Source of the DNA: SLJK01 sp964567295
GTDB lineage: Bacteria; Bacillota; Dethiobacteria; DTU022; UBA8154
Direction: 5' to 3'
Length of the DNA: 51,606 nucleotides
Assembly (NCBI GenBank): GCA_964567295.1
Contig: CAZMLU010000009.1
Coordinates: 1-51,606 of the forward strand
Made by a program: the position numbers and the translations under genes. Each line of letters opens with the position of its first letter. Position 1 is the stretch's first letter. Positions 33,964-42,671 of the stretch are shown here, piece after piece. The notes beneath the pieces are model-generated. The model was given only the letters and a program-made list of their open reading frames with translations. It was not told the DNA's origin and searched no databases.

Positions 33964-35778
33964 ATGCCATATATTACAGATAATATGATTGAGGAAGTTA
34001 GGAGCAGGTTTGATATTGTAGAAGTAATTTCTTCTTATATAGACCTCAAGAAAACGGGAAAGAATTATGTGGGACTTTGTCCTTTTCATGCCGAGAAATC
34101 ACCTTCTTTTACTGTTTCCCCTGAAAAACAGATCTATCACTGTTTTGGCTGCCAGAGCGGAGGAAATATTTTCAGCTTTATCATGCAGATAGAGAATATG
34201 ACTTTTCCAGAGGCAGTACGTCTCTTGGGACGCAAAGCGGGGTTGGAAGTAGACCCGCAGCCTGCCACCCCACAGGAAAAAAAAGAGGCAAAAATTCGAG
34301 AGCTACTCTTTCAGATAAACCTGACCGCTCAAGAATATTTTCAGGCCGTGCTCTGGGAGCATATTGAGGGCAAAGAGGCGCTGGATTATCTTTTTAAAAG
34401 AGGCCTGACGAAAGCGAGCATAAAAGAATTTGGATTGGGATTTGCCCTTGATAAATGGGACGGGTTAACAGGGGAACTACGCAGTAGGGATTTGGATCTG
34501 GATATTGCTCTTAAAGGTGGATTGTTGGGAAAAAAAACGCCCGGGAGGTACTACGATTATTTCCGCGGCCGAATTATGTTTCCAATACAGGATAGTCAGG
34601 GTCGGGTTGCCGGTTTCGGAGGTCGGTCCTTAGGAGACTCCGAACCCAAATATCTTAATTCACCTGAGACGCCTGTCTTCAATAAGCGCAAGATACTCTA
34701 CGGTTTTTACCAGGCTCTCTCCCAGATCAGGCGAGAGAAAGAAGTCGTGCTTGTGGAAGGCTATATGGATGTTATACTTCTTAATCAGGCGGGTATCAAG
34801 AATACAGTTGCCCCATTGGGAACTTCACTTACAGCGGATCAAGTCTCTTTTCTAAGAGGTCGTGTGGAGAAGATCAACCTGGTTTTTGATGCTGATGCGG
34901 GCGGCCAGAAAGCAGCTCTAAGAAGCCTGGATCTTTTAAGGAAAGAAGGGTGTACCCTTCAGGTGGCAGAACTTCCTTCTGGGATGGACCCTGCGGACTA
35001 CATTGTGGAGAAGGGAGATTCAGCTTTTCGGGAGCAAATTTTAAAGAGGGCCCGCTCTGTTGTAGATTACCAGCTTCATACTATAAAAAAAGGAATGGAC
35101 TTGCTAAAAGAAGAAGGGCGGGTAGCATACTGGAAGGAAGCACGTAAAATCCTTGCCCAGATAGAAGAGATTCTTGAAAGGGAAGAGTATTTGAAAAAAA
35201 TTGCCGCAGAAATTAACGTATCCCTAGAGGTATTGCGGGGGGATTTGGAGAAAAATATAGAAACAGGCTATCGAAAAGAAAAAAAAGCTTTTTCCCGAAA
35301 GAAGGAAAACAATAGTATTTCTCCGAGGGAACAGTTAGAAAAAGAACTACTTTCCAGCATTCTACAGTATCCGCATTATGGCGAGGAGGTGTGGGGACAC
35401 ATTGGTCCCGATGATTTTACATCTGAGACTTACCGAGAAGTTGCGGAGTGTGCTTACCAGATTCATCGGGAAGGGAAAGAATTAGAGACAGCAGTGCTGC
35501 TCAGTTTTTTTCCCGATCCGCAGATGCACAAGGCTATAATGGACCTGGCCCTTCCTTCTTTTCAGGAAGGGGAGGATAAAGTCCTAAAAACAATCCGCAG
35601 CTGCCTAAAAAAAATAAAGGTGCTGCATTGGTCAGAGGAACGAAAAAACCTTATTAAATCTATACAAAAAGGAGCAGCTAAAGATGATGTAGGTGCTGCT
35701 TTAGAAAGAATTCAAGTTTTGAAGAAGTGGGAAGAGGAGCTTTATCGCTCTGGAGAAGGAGAGGATCTGAATGGTTAG
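33964..35778 (+). CDS. dnaG: DNA primase
   Basis: DnaG makes RNA primers for replication. The N-terminal zinc site is visible (LCPFHAEKSPSF, then YHCFGC), followed by the RNA polymerase core and Toprim motifs VEGYMDV and VFDADAGGQKAA. The C-terminal part after residue 430 would contact the DnaB helicase. Length 604 is standard. It overlaps rpoD by eight bases, the classical macromolecular synthesis operon without rpsU. Confidence 0.96.
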   Translation: MPYITDNMIEEVRSRFDIVEVISSYIDLKKTGKNYVGLCPFHAEKSPSFTVSPEKQIYHCFGCQSGGNIFSFIMQIENMTFPEAVRLLGRKAGLEVDPQPATPQEKKEAKIRELLFQINLTAQEYFQAVLWEHIEGKEALDYLFKRGLTKASIKEFGLGFALDKWDGLTGELRSRDLDLDIALKGGLLGKKTPGRYYDYFRGRIMFPIQDSQGRVAGFGGRSLGDSEPKYLNSPETPVFNKRKILYGFYQALSQIRREKEVVLVEGYMDVILLNQAGIKNTVAPLGTSLTADQVSFLRGRVEKINLVFDADAGGQKAALRSLDLLRKEGCTLQVAELPSGMDPADYIVEKGDSAFREQILKRARSVVDYQLHTIKKGMDLLKEEGRVAYWKEARKILAQIEEILEREEYLKKIAAEINVSLEVLRGDLEKNIETGYRKEKKAFSRKKENNSISPREQLEKELLSSILQYPHYGEEVWGHIGPDDFTSETYREVAECAYQIHREGKELETAVLLSFFPDPQMHKAIMDLALPSFQEGEDKVLKTIRSCLKKIKVLHWSEERKNLIKSIQKGAAKDDVGAALERIQVLKKWEEELYRSGEGEDLNG

Positions 35779-36874
35779 AGAAGTGGAAAAGAAGGCATCT
35801 CTTCAGGAAGTACAAAATTCCCTGTTGCAGAAGGGAAAAACGCAGGGCAATATATCTTATAAAGAAATTATTGAAGCTCTGGGAGATTTCAATCTGACCA
35901 CGGAAGCCATCGATGAGTTTTATGAAGAGCTCTCTCGCCAGGGAGTTGAAGTAGTTGAAGAGACAGCCGAAATAAATCCCATGGAAGTGGAATCATTGAA
36001 AAACAGTCCTGAAGGTGACATAGAACAGCTTATTCCAGAAGGAATTAGCGTAAACGATCCTGTACGGATGTACCTCAAAGAGATCGGTAAAATACCTCTT
36101 CTTACCCCTGAAGAAGAAATTGAATTGGCCCAGAAGATGGAAGATGGTAGCGAGGAAGCAAAAAGGCGCCTGGCAGAGGCTAACTTGCGTTTAGTGGTCA
36201 GCATCGCTAAGAAATATGTGGGAAGAGGAATGCTTTTTCTGGACCTTATCCAGGAAGGGAATCTGGGGCTTATTAAGGCGGTTGAAAAGTTTGACTATCG
36301 CAAGGGGTACAAATTTAGCACTTACGCTACCTGGTGGATCAGGCAGGCTATCACAAGGGCCATCGCCGATCAGGCACGTACTATTCGTATACCTGTGCAT
36401 ATGGTGGAGACCATTAATAAGCTTATCCGTGTTTCCCGTTCACTGGTGCAGGAGTTGGGCCGAGAGCCTACTCCTGAGGAGATCGCCTCCGAAATGGATA
36501 TCAGCGTGGATAGGGTTAGGGAGATTCTCAAAATTGCTCAGGAACCAGTTTCCTTGGAAACTCCTATAGGTGAAGAAGATGACAGTCATTTAGGAGATTT
36601 TATTGAGGACCAGGAAGTCCAGGCACCGGCTGACGCTGCTGCTTTCGAACTGCTCCGCGAACAGCTTGAAGATGTGCTTGATACTTTAACCCCACGAGAG
36701 CAGAAAGTGCTGCGTTTACGGTTTGGTCTGGATGATGGTCGTACCCGTACTCTGGAGGAGGTAGGTCATGTTTTTGGGGTTACCAGGGAACGTATCAGGC
36801 AGATAGAGGCTAAAGCTCTGCGCAAGCTGAGGCATCCCATGCGCAGCAAGCGTCTGAAAGACTACCTGGATTAA
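35771..36874 (+). CDS. rpoD: RNA polymerase sigma factor SigA (RpoD)
   Basis: This is the primary sigma factor. Region 1.2 is visible at DPVRMYLKEIG, region 2 at GNLGLIKAVEKFDYRKGYKF and YATWWIRQAI, and region 4 ends in VTRERIRQIEAKALRKLRHP. The length of 367 fits the Gram-positive type with a short region 1.1. The start overlaps the end of dnaG. It reads the TTGACA/TATAAT-type promoters seen elsewhere in the window. Confidence 0.97.
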   Translation: MVREVEKKASLQEVQNSLLQKGKTQGNISYKEIIEALGDFNLTTEAIDEFYEELSRQGVEVVEETAEINPMEVESLKNSPEGDIEQLIPEGISVNDPVRMYLKEIGKIPLLTPEEEIELAQKMEDGSEEAKRRLAEANLRLVVSIAKKYVGRGMLFLDLIQEGNLGLIKAVEKFDYRKGYKFSTYATWWIRQAITRAIADQARTIRIPVHMVETINKLIRVSRSLVQELGREPTPEEIASEMDISVDRVREILKIAQEPVSLETPIGEEDDSHLGDFIEDQEVQAPADAAAFELLREQLEDVLDTLTPREQKVLRLRFGLDDGRTRTLEEVGHVFGVTRERIRQIEAKALRKLRHPMRSKRLKDYLD

Positions 36875-37005
36875 GCTTGATTGGATAGTCTTCCAAATTT
36901 GAGATAGAGAATAGTTTTCCTTTTCCAGTCAACACTAACCCTTGAAGCTTTAATTTGGTGGAGATTTTCATCGAAAAGAATGCATCCGCCTTATGACCAA
37001 ATTAC

Positions 37006-37034
37006 TTGACTCTATTTGTATAATCCGTTATAAT
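37006..37034 (+). promoter_or_regulatory. Promoter of the tRNA cluster
   Basis: TTGACT (37006-37011), 17 bases, and a perfect TATAAT (37029-37034) lie 16 bases before the first tRNA. This is the strongest promoter match in the window. Confidence 0.85.
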
Positions 37035-37050
37035 ATTAATTCGAGGGCAA

Positions 37051-37125
37051 TCCTCAGTAGCTCAACGGTAGAGCGACCGGCTGTTAACCGGTAGGTTGCA
37101 GGTTCGAATCCTGCCTGGGGAGCCA
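37051..37125 (+). tRNA. tRNA-Asn (GTT)
   Basis: The acceptor stem TCCTCAG/CTGGGGA pairs with one wobble. The anticodon loop CTGTTAA is held by ACCGG/CCGGT. The T arm has GGTTCGAATCC. CCA is encoded. It is the first of four tandem tRNAs. Confidence 0.96.
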
Positions 37126-37129
37126 TATT

Positions 37130-37205
37130 GGGCCCATAGCTCAACTGGCAGAGCAACCGGCTCATAACCGGTCGGTTCTAGGTTCAAATCCTAGTGGGCC
37201 CACCA
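37130..37205 (+). tRNA. tRNA-Met (CAT), elongator type
   Basis: The acceptor stem GGGCCCA/TGGGCCC pairs fully, including position 1-72, and the anticodon stem lacks the three G-C pairs of initiators, so this is not initiator tRNA. The loop is CTCATAA and CCA is encoded. A lysidine-modified tRNA-Ile (CAT) cannot be excluded by anticodon alone. Confidence 0.88.
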
Positions 37206-37213
37206 GCTTGCGT

Positions 37214-37289
37214 GGCCCCTTCGTCTAATCGGTTAGGACACCAGCCTTTCAAGCTGGCAACAGGGGTTCGAATCCCCTAGGGGTCACCA
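37214..37289 (+). tRNA. tRNA-Glu (TTC)
   Basis: The acceptor stem GGCCCCT/AGGGGTC pairs with one wobble. The anticodon loop CTTTCAA is held by CCAGC/GCTGG. The T arm AGGGGTTCGAATCCCCT is perfect. CCA is encoded. Confidence 0.95.
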
Positions 37290-37295
37290 AAATAA

Positions 37296-37370
37296 GGGCG
37301 GATAGCTCAGCGGGAGAGCACCTGCCTTACACGCAGGGGGTCGTGGGTTCAAAACCCTCTCCGCCCACCA
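37296..37370 (+). tRNA. tRNA-Val (TAC)
   Basis: The acceptor stem GGGCGGA/TCCGCCC is perfect. The anticodon loop CTTACAC is held by CCTGC/GCAGG. The T stem GTGGG/CCCTC has one T-T mismatch at its second pair, which is unusual. CCA is encoded. The last ten bases belong to a long palindrome that continues downstream. Confidence 0.92.
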
Positions 37371-37421
37371 AATAAAAAGCCCATGAACATACAGTTCATG
37401 GGCTTTTTATTTGGTGGGCGG
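37361..37421. terminator. 28-bp perfect palindrome ending the tRNA cluster
   Basis: The arms at 37361-37388 and 37394-37421 are perfectly complementary over 28 bases around a five-base loop (ATACA). The inner part (GCCCATGAAC with GTTCATGGGC and the flanking T-run CTTTTTATT) is a strong terminator. The outer ten bases of the left arm are the 3' end of the tRNA-Val gene (CCGCCCACCA), so the right arm holds an inverted copy of that end. The A/T symmetry would let it terminate in both directions. Confidence 0.85.
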
Positions 37422-37654
37422 CATGGGCAATGCGCTAAGAGCCATGAAATTGAAGCGCTTTATCATGGTAACGAGAATAAAAACCTCCGAATAATTTGGA
37501 GTGCATAATATCTTATGAGATATAAAAGAAATGCTCCTGGTGAAGGAAAATGAGCACATTTATGGAAATAAAATAATAGAATATGTCAAAAATTAAGATT
37601 ATACAGTTTTTGTATTTAACTACGGAGCATAGAGAAGTGGAGGGAAGGGCAATA

Positions 37655-40102
37655 ATGAAACAAAAAGCATCATCTCACCTCTTTGCTGTGCTTATGTTAG
37701 GTATTGTTTCGCAGATTTGCCAGGTACTGTTTTTACGGGAACTCTTAATGGTTTTTCACGGCAACGAGCTTTCCATCGGACTTATCCTGGCAGCCTGGTT
37801 GGTCTGGGTAGGTGTAGGCAGTTACTTGGGTGCCTACTTAATTGAAAAGGTTAGTCGCCCCCTATTTTTTCTAATGCTTAACACTTTAACATTGTTTCTA
37901 ATGCTGCCGGCTACAATTTTATTCGTTCGAGGATTGCGCGGGTTTTTCGATGTTCTTCCCGGGGCATACCTTTCTTTGTTTGATATGATCTTTTCCTGCT
38001 TCCTTATTATGGCTCCAGCCTGCCTACTTCTCGGTGCGCAGTTTGTATTACTGTCAAGATTGTGGCGGGAAAGAAACCAGGTTGAAGATACTTCCGGCGC
38101 AGAAAAAACCTACATCGGTGAGGCGACTGGTAATATGCTCGGAGGGGGCATTTTTGTCTTATTCATGGTGCATTATCTGGGTTCGCTGCAATCGGTGTTT
38201 GTTGCTGGCATATTGATGCTTATCGCTGTTTTGATGATGAAGCGGAAAGCTATGATAGGGTCGGAGCGTACCTTCATTAAGTTTCCCTTGCTTTGGGTAG
38301 GGTTACTGGTATTTACCTTTTTTGCCTTTCCTATCCTGGAATCCGTAGATGACTGGGCATACCAGGTTCAGTGGAGAAACTTTGCTCCCCAACATGAGCT
38401 TATCGAAACGCGCCAATCAAGGTACGGAGCTATTTCGGTTTCACGCCGCGAAGATCAGTTTAATTTTTTCCAGAGCGGGCATCTTATTTTTAGTACGGCC
38501 GGTCCAGAAACAAAGATTCCCGGCTTGGAAGAACAGGATGCGGTAGAATTTGCTCATCTGGCCATGGCACAGCATGAGAACCCTGAAAGGGTTTTACTGA
38601 TAGGTGGAGGCCTGCGTGGAACGCTTATTGAAATACTCAAACATGCGGTGGAAAGAGTTGACTATGTTGAACTTGATAAGGTGTTAACCGAAGTAGCCCG
38701 TCCGTATATCTCTCCACGGACAGTGGAAGCACTTGACGATCCCAATGTACGGCTAATACATGAAGACGGAAGGCTTTTTGTAAAAACAGCCCAGGAAAAA
38801 TATGATATGATAATAGTGGATAAACCCGATCCTTTTACTGCAGAGTTAAACCGTTATTATACGGAGGATTTTTTCCGCGAAGCAAAGGCCCTTCTCGATC
38901 AGGATGGGGTATTTGTCACCGGTGTCACGTCCACCCCTGATTTGCGGGCCACCTCTATAGCCAACCGCAATGCTACTATTTACCACACTCTGGATAGCGT
39001 TTTTTCGCGTGTGCTGCCGGCAGGCGAGAGATTTATGTTTTATTTCGCCAGTGACGCCCCGGGGCAGATTTCAATAGATGCAGAATTTCTCCAGGAGCGC
39101 TACCGCGAAAGAGATCTTGAGGTTAAAGGTTTTTTACCTGAGCATTATCATACGTTACTTGAAGAAACGCAGCTTCAGAGGATAAACTGGGTGGTGCGGA
39201 ATCATGGGCGCGTGCATGATGCTCATTTAGATGGCCCCGGCGCTGCTCCACCTTTTCCAGGGACTTTAGCTGAGCAGGAACAGGCTGAAGACGAACTGGA
39301 ACCTGTTAAGCGGGAGTATTTTATTAATTCTGACTTCAAGCCCATAGGTTATTATTATACCTTGATGTTTTGGGAGGATCTGACCAGGGATTATTACCCT
39401 TTTTCTTTGAAATATCTTTTACAAGTAAAGCCCTGGTGGGTTTTGCCCCTGGCCTGTCTTCCACTGCTTTTTGTATTGGGGCTGCGTGTGGCAGCAAAGA
39501 GCTTGAGAAAAAGAGCTGTTTCTCGCTTTGGAGTTTTATTTGCTGTTTTTACAACCGGGCTTTCCACAATGACACTTCAGATAGCACTGCTCTTTTCTTT
39601 TCAAAGTATTTACGGTTTTGTATATGAAATTGTGGGGTTGATTACTGCCATGTTTATGTGTGGATTGGCTGTAGGTGCATTTTTTACGCATCGTTTTGTG
39701 GCTAAAAAAGCGGAGATGCTTAATCTTGCCAGTGTACAGCTGTGTATGGCACTGATGGCTGTTATTATTGCTTTTGTGCTTCCTCAGGCGGCAGCGGTTC
39801 GATCACCGTTTATGATATTTATCTTCTTTTCTGCACTTACCTTTGTGGCAGGATTGATAAATGGCGTGGACTTTCCCTTGACAGTTTCCTGCTATATGTC
39901 ATTTAATAGGCGCGCAGAAAAGTCTGCAGGTACCGTCTACGGCATAGAATTGTTCGGGGCTAGTTTTGGGGCAATCCTTGCCAGTGCAATGATAGCACCC
40001 ATATTGGGCATTGCAGCGTGTTTCTTGCTGGCTGCTATTGCCAGCGCTCTGTCTTGTATGATACTATTAATAGGAAGGAGGTGTGAATATTTGCATGATT
40101 GA
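37655..40102 (+). CDS. Polytopic membrane protein with spermidine-synthase-like domain
   Basis: The 815 residues contain about seven hydrophobic segments (about 8-230), a soluble Rossmann-fold domain of the spermidine synthase type (about 245-510) and another six to seven segments (about 590-810). The soluble domain has GGGLRGTLIEILKH (about 318) and IIVDKPDPF (about 385), then RYYTEDFFREAKALL. True spermidine synthases have GGGDGG; here the Asp is Leu, while the catalytic-loop pattern D-x-x-D is kept. The substrate may therefore not be putrescine. The ATG at 37655 follows GGAGGGAAGG; the frame is open from 37583. It overlaps the following radical SAM gene by eight bases, so they are coupled. 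Confidence 0.82.
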   Translation: MKQKASSHLFAVLMLGIVSQICQVLFLRELLMVFHGNELSIGLILAAWLVWVGVGSYLGAYLIEKVSRPLFFLMLNTLTLFLMLPATILFVRGLRGFFDVLPGAYLSLFDMIFSCFLIMAPACLLLGAQFVLLSRLWRERNQVEDTSGAEKTYIGEATGNMLGGGIFVLFMVHYLGSLQSVFVAGILMLIAVLMMKRKAMIGSERTFIKFPLLWVGLLVFTFFAFPILESVDDWAYQVQWRNFAPQHELIETRQSRYGAISVSRREDQFNFFQSGHLIFSTAGPETKIPGLEEQDAVEFAHLAMAQHENPERVLLIGGGLRGTLIEILKHAVERVDYVELDKVLTEVARPYISPRTVEALDDPNVRLIHEDGRLFVKTAQEKYDMIIVDKPDPFTAELNRYYTEDFFREAKALLDQDGVFVTGVTSTPDLRATSIANRNATIYHTLDSVFSRVLPAGERFMFYFASDAPGQISIDAEFLQERYRERDLEVKGFLPEHYHTLLEETQLQRINWVVRNHGRVHDAHLDGPGAAPPFPGTLAEQEQAEDELEPVKREYFINSDFKPIGYYYTLMFWEDLTRDYYPFSLKYLLQVKPWWVLPLACLPLLFVLGLRVAAKSLRKRAVSRFGVLFAVFTTGLSTMTLQIALLFSFQSIYGFVYEIVGLITAMFMCGLAVGAFFTHRFVAKKAEMLNLASVQLCMALMAVIIAFVLPQAAAVRSPFMIFIFFSALTFVAGLINGVDFPLTVSCYMSFNRRAEKSAGTVYGIELFGASFGAILASAMIAPILGIAACFLLAAIASALSCMILLIGRRCEYLHD

Positions 40103-41273
40103 AAAAAATTCTTATGGCGGTAGATTGAGCAGGAGGGAACTATTTAGGGGCGGAGGGGCCGGTATCTGTTATTTGTGCCTTGTCAGTGTTTTCGGCTGTG
40201 TAACTGATGAAAATGATCTAAAAAACCATGACAATATAATGGGTCAAAAAAAAGGCCTGGTTAACCCTGTACGTTCCCCTTGGTTTTCGGAACTCGATCA
40301 GGCAAAAGTTCGTTGTGAACTTTGTCCCAAGCATTGCCAATTAGAGGTGGGAGAAAGGGCCCCATGCCGAGTTCGTGAAAATAGAGAAGGGAAGGGCTAC
40401 ACTCTGGCATACGGCAACCCTGCTTTGCTGCAGGAAGATCCTATCGAGCGTAAGCCCTTCTTCCATGTGTTGCCGGGTAGTCGGGCACTCTCAGTTTCTA
40501 CGGCAGGTTGTAACTTGGATTGCAAGTTTTGTGAGGTCTGGGATATGGCCTTGGAGTATCCAGAAAATGTCTATGCCCATGATGTGCCCCCGGAAAGGGT
40601 AATACAATATGCTCGGGAGTCAAATTTGCCGTCCGTGAGTTATGCTTTTGGTGAACCGGTGATTTTCTACGAATACATGGCGGATATTGCTAACCTGGCC
40701 AAGGAATCAGGGCTGCTTAACTTGGTACATACTGCCGGCTATATATGTGCGGAGCCCTTGCAGGAGATCATAGAAAAGATTGATGCAGTAAATGTTGACT
40801 TAAAAAGCTTTGATGCAAAATTTTACCAGGAAATTGTTGGAGGAGAATTGGATACAGTGCTGGATACTCTAAAAATGCTGAGAGATAAAGGTGTGCATAT
40901 TGAGATCACAAACATACTGATTCCGACATTGAATGACGATAAGGAAAAGATCAGCGAAATGTGTAAATGGATAGCAAATGAACTGGGCACAGACGTACCG
41001 CTTCACTTTGCTCGCTTTTATCCCCTTTATAAGCTTTCCGATCTGCCTCGAACCTCTGTTTCCACCCTTGATGATGCCCGTCGTCTCGCCCAGGAAGCCG
41101 GTCTTAAATTTGTCTATATAACACGGGTAACGGATCATGAAGCAGAAAACACGTTTTGCCCGAGCTGCGGGGAGATAGTTATAGATCGTATAGGGTTTGT
41201 AATAGAAGGGATGTATATGGAAAACGGCAAGTGCAAATATTGTGGTCAGGAGATACCCGGTAAGTGGGCTTGA
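40095..41273 (+). CDS. Radical SAM protein of AmmeMemoRadiSam type with Tat-lipoprotein leader
   Basis: This radical SAM enzyme resembles the AmmeMemoRadiSam/PflA-like group. Cys139, Cys143 and Cys146 (CNLDCKFC) are the SAM-cluster ligands. An N-terminal Cys set (Cys74, 77, 81, 91, CELCPKHC...C) and a C-terminal CPSCG...CKYCG pair complete the family pattern, along with EDPIERKPFFHVLPGS. Unusually, residues 12-35 read SRRELFRGGGAG and then a hydrophobic run to VFGC: a near-consensus twin-arginine signal with a lipobox (Cys35). That predicts export and lipid anchoring. The ATG at 40095 lies 12 bases after AGGAGG and overlaps the preceding gene. Substrate unknown. Confidence 0.83.
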   Translation: MIEKNSYGGRLSRRELFRGGGAGICYLCLVSVFGCVTDENDLKNHDNIMGQKKGLVNPVRSPWFSELDQAKVRCELCPKHCQLEVGERAPCRVRENREGKGYTLAYGNPALLQEDPIERKPFFHVLPGSRALSVSTAGCNLDCKFCEVWDMALEYPENVYAHDVPPERVIQYARESNLPSVSYAFGEPVIFYEYMADIANLAKESGLLNLVHTAGYICAEPLQEIIEKIDAVNVDLKSFDAKFYQEIVGGELDTVLDTLKMLRDKGVHIEITNILIPTLNDDKEKISEMCKWIANELGTDVPLHFARFYPLYKLSDLPRTSVSTLDDARRLAQEAGLKFVYITRVTDHEAENTFCPSCGEIVIDRIGFVIEGMYMENGKCKYCGQEIPGKWA

Positions 41274-41296
41274 AATAAAGGCAAAGCTTAAACAGG

Positions 41297-42385
41297 CTAT
41301 CTTTGACTGAGCTGATAGCGGAATCTCTCGTACTGTTCAAGAGACCTTCCGTCAAGATTGGTTAATCTGACGTCTTTGGCCCATTCTATAGCTTCGATGA
41401 ATTCTTCCGGGGTGATGGCGCGGTTTATGCGCTCGTAATCGAAGGCTTTGTGTTCGACGCGGTACTGGGCCATAATATTAACATATGTTTCTGTAGAAAG
41501 GTTGTCAACTACCCAGTCGACGAACTCTTTGGTGCCGGCTACGCGGTTCGGCATAACCAGGTGGCGCACCATCAGTCCGCGCAAGGCAACGCCATGCTCA
41601 TCAGTAATCAGGTCTCCAACCTGGCGGTGCATTTCAATAAGCGCTTCTTGCGCTTTCTTCGGGTAGTCGTAAGCCTCGGCATTATTGTAACGCTCCGCCT
41701 CAGCATCTTCCATGAACTTCATGTCCGGCAGGTAGATGTCAATAATACCGTCTAACATCTTTATCTTTTCTGCGTCCTCATAACCGCTTGTGTTATAGCA
41801 AAGGGGGAGTTTCAGACCTTTCTTAAGTGCGATTCGGGTAGCATTAAGTATATTGGGCATGACATGGGTTGGTGTAACCAGGTTGATGTTATGGCAACCC
41901 CTTTTATGCAGGTCAAACATCATTTCCGCCAACTCTTCATCGCTGCACTCGTGTCCTTTGCCTTTGTGGGCTATGGGATAGTTCTGGCAAAATACGCAGC
42001 GAAGATTGCAGTTGGAAAAGAAGATGGTTCCCGAACCGTTGCTTCCTACAAGCGGGCGTTCTTCTCCGAAATGGGGATTATGTGTGAAAACCATTGCCTT
42101 TTCCGGGGCTTGGCAGAAGCCAATTTCCCCTTCACGGCGGTTTACCCCGCATCGGCGTGGACAGAGCGAACAATTCTCCATTACTGCATAGGCCTGTTCA
42201 ATCCTTTCTACAAAATCACCTTTATCCTCCAGTCTGGCATAGGCAGGGAAATCCTCCAGCGCCACATCTCGTTCTTCTTCTGCTGAACATCCTTTTAATA
42301 CCATTGATAAGCCGCTAAAGCCTATCAATCCCAAACCCCCTGCAACGGAGAAATTTTTCATAAAATCTCTTCGCGTCATAGCCAT
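41297..42385 (-). CDS. Radical SAM protein of PflX type with Tat-lipoprotein leader
   Basis: This radical SAM protein is of the PflA/PflX (COG1313-like) group. Cys126, Cys130 and Cys133 (CNLRCVFC) bind the SAM cluster; the N-terminal CSLCPRRC...C set (72, 75, 79, 91) is typical. The body includes NLVTPTHVMPNIL and DIYLPDMKFM. The leader is MAMTRRDFMKNFSVAGG followed by a hydrophobic run and LKGC (Cys33): a full twin-arginine consensus (TRRDFMK) with a lipobox. It converges with the previous radical SAM gene, 23 bases apart. Two neighbouring radical SAM proteins with export leaders argue against coincidence. Confidence 0.86.
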   Translation of the reverse strand: MAMTRRDFMKNFSVAGGLGLIGFSGLSMVLKGCSAEEERDVALEDFPAYARLEDKGDFVERIEQAYAVMENCSLCPRRCGVNRREGEIGFCQAPEKAMVFTHNPHFGEERPLVGSNGSGTIFFSNCNLRCVFCQNYPIAHKGKGHECSDEELAEMMFDLHKRGCHNINLVTPTHVMPNILNATRIALKKGLKLPLCYNTSGYEDAEKIKMLDGIIDIYLPDMKFMEDAEAERYNNAEAYDYPKKAQEALIEMHRQVGDLITDEHGVALRGLMVRHLVMPNRVAGTKEFVDWVVDNLSTETYVNIMAQYRVEHKAFDYERINRAITPEEFIEAIEWAKDVRLTNLDGRSLEQYERFRYQLSQR

Positions 42386-42671
42386 TCAAAAACTACACCC
42401 TTTCCATTATTATTCATTACCAGAGGTTGCTTTCTTGCAGGAAACCCTTTTCAGGGGAACACATCATGTCGTGAAAATTTGCAAAAACAAGTTACTCGCA
42501 AATAAAAGAATTGTTATTGAGAAACTAACTCGTGCTTACAGGAAAAGCCAGGTGAATGTAGTATTTATTATTAATAATGAGTAAAATAATAAGCAATAAT
42601 AAAGCATAGTAAATTGCAATAATCAGGTCTTAATGATTGGAAAAAGAAATTTTTAGCGGGGAGGTTTTGCA

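Noticed and set aside
33785..33970. 61-residue reverse frame in the gap before dnaG
   Set aside because: No ribosome site before its ATG, overlap with the dnaG start and no recognisable features.
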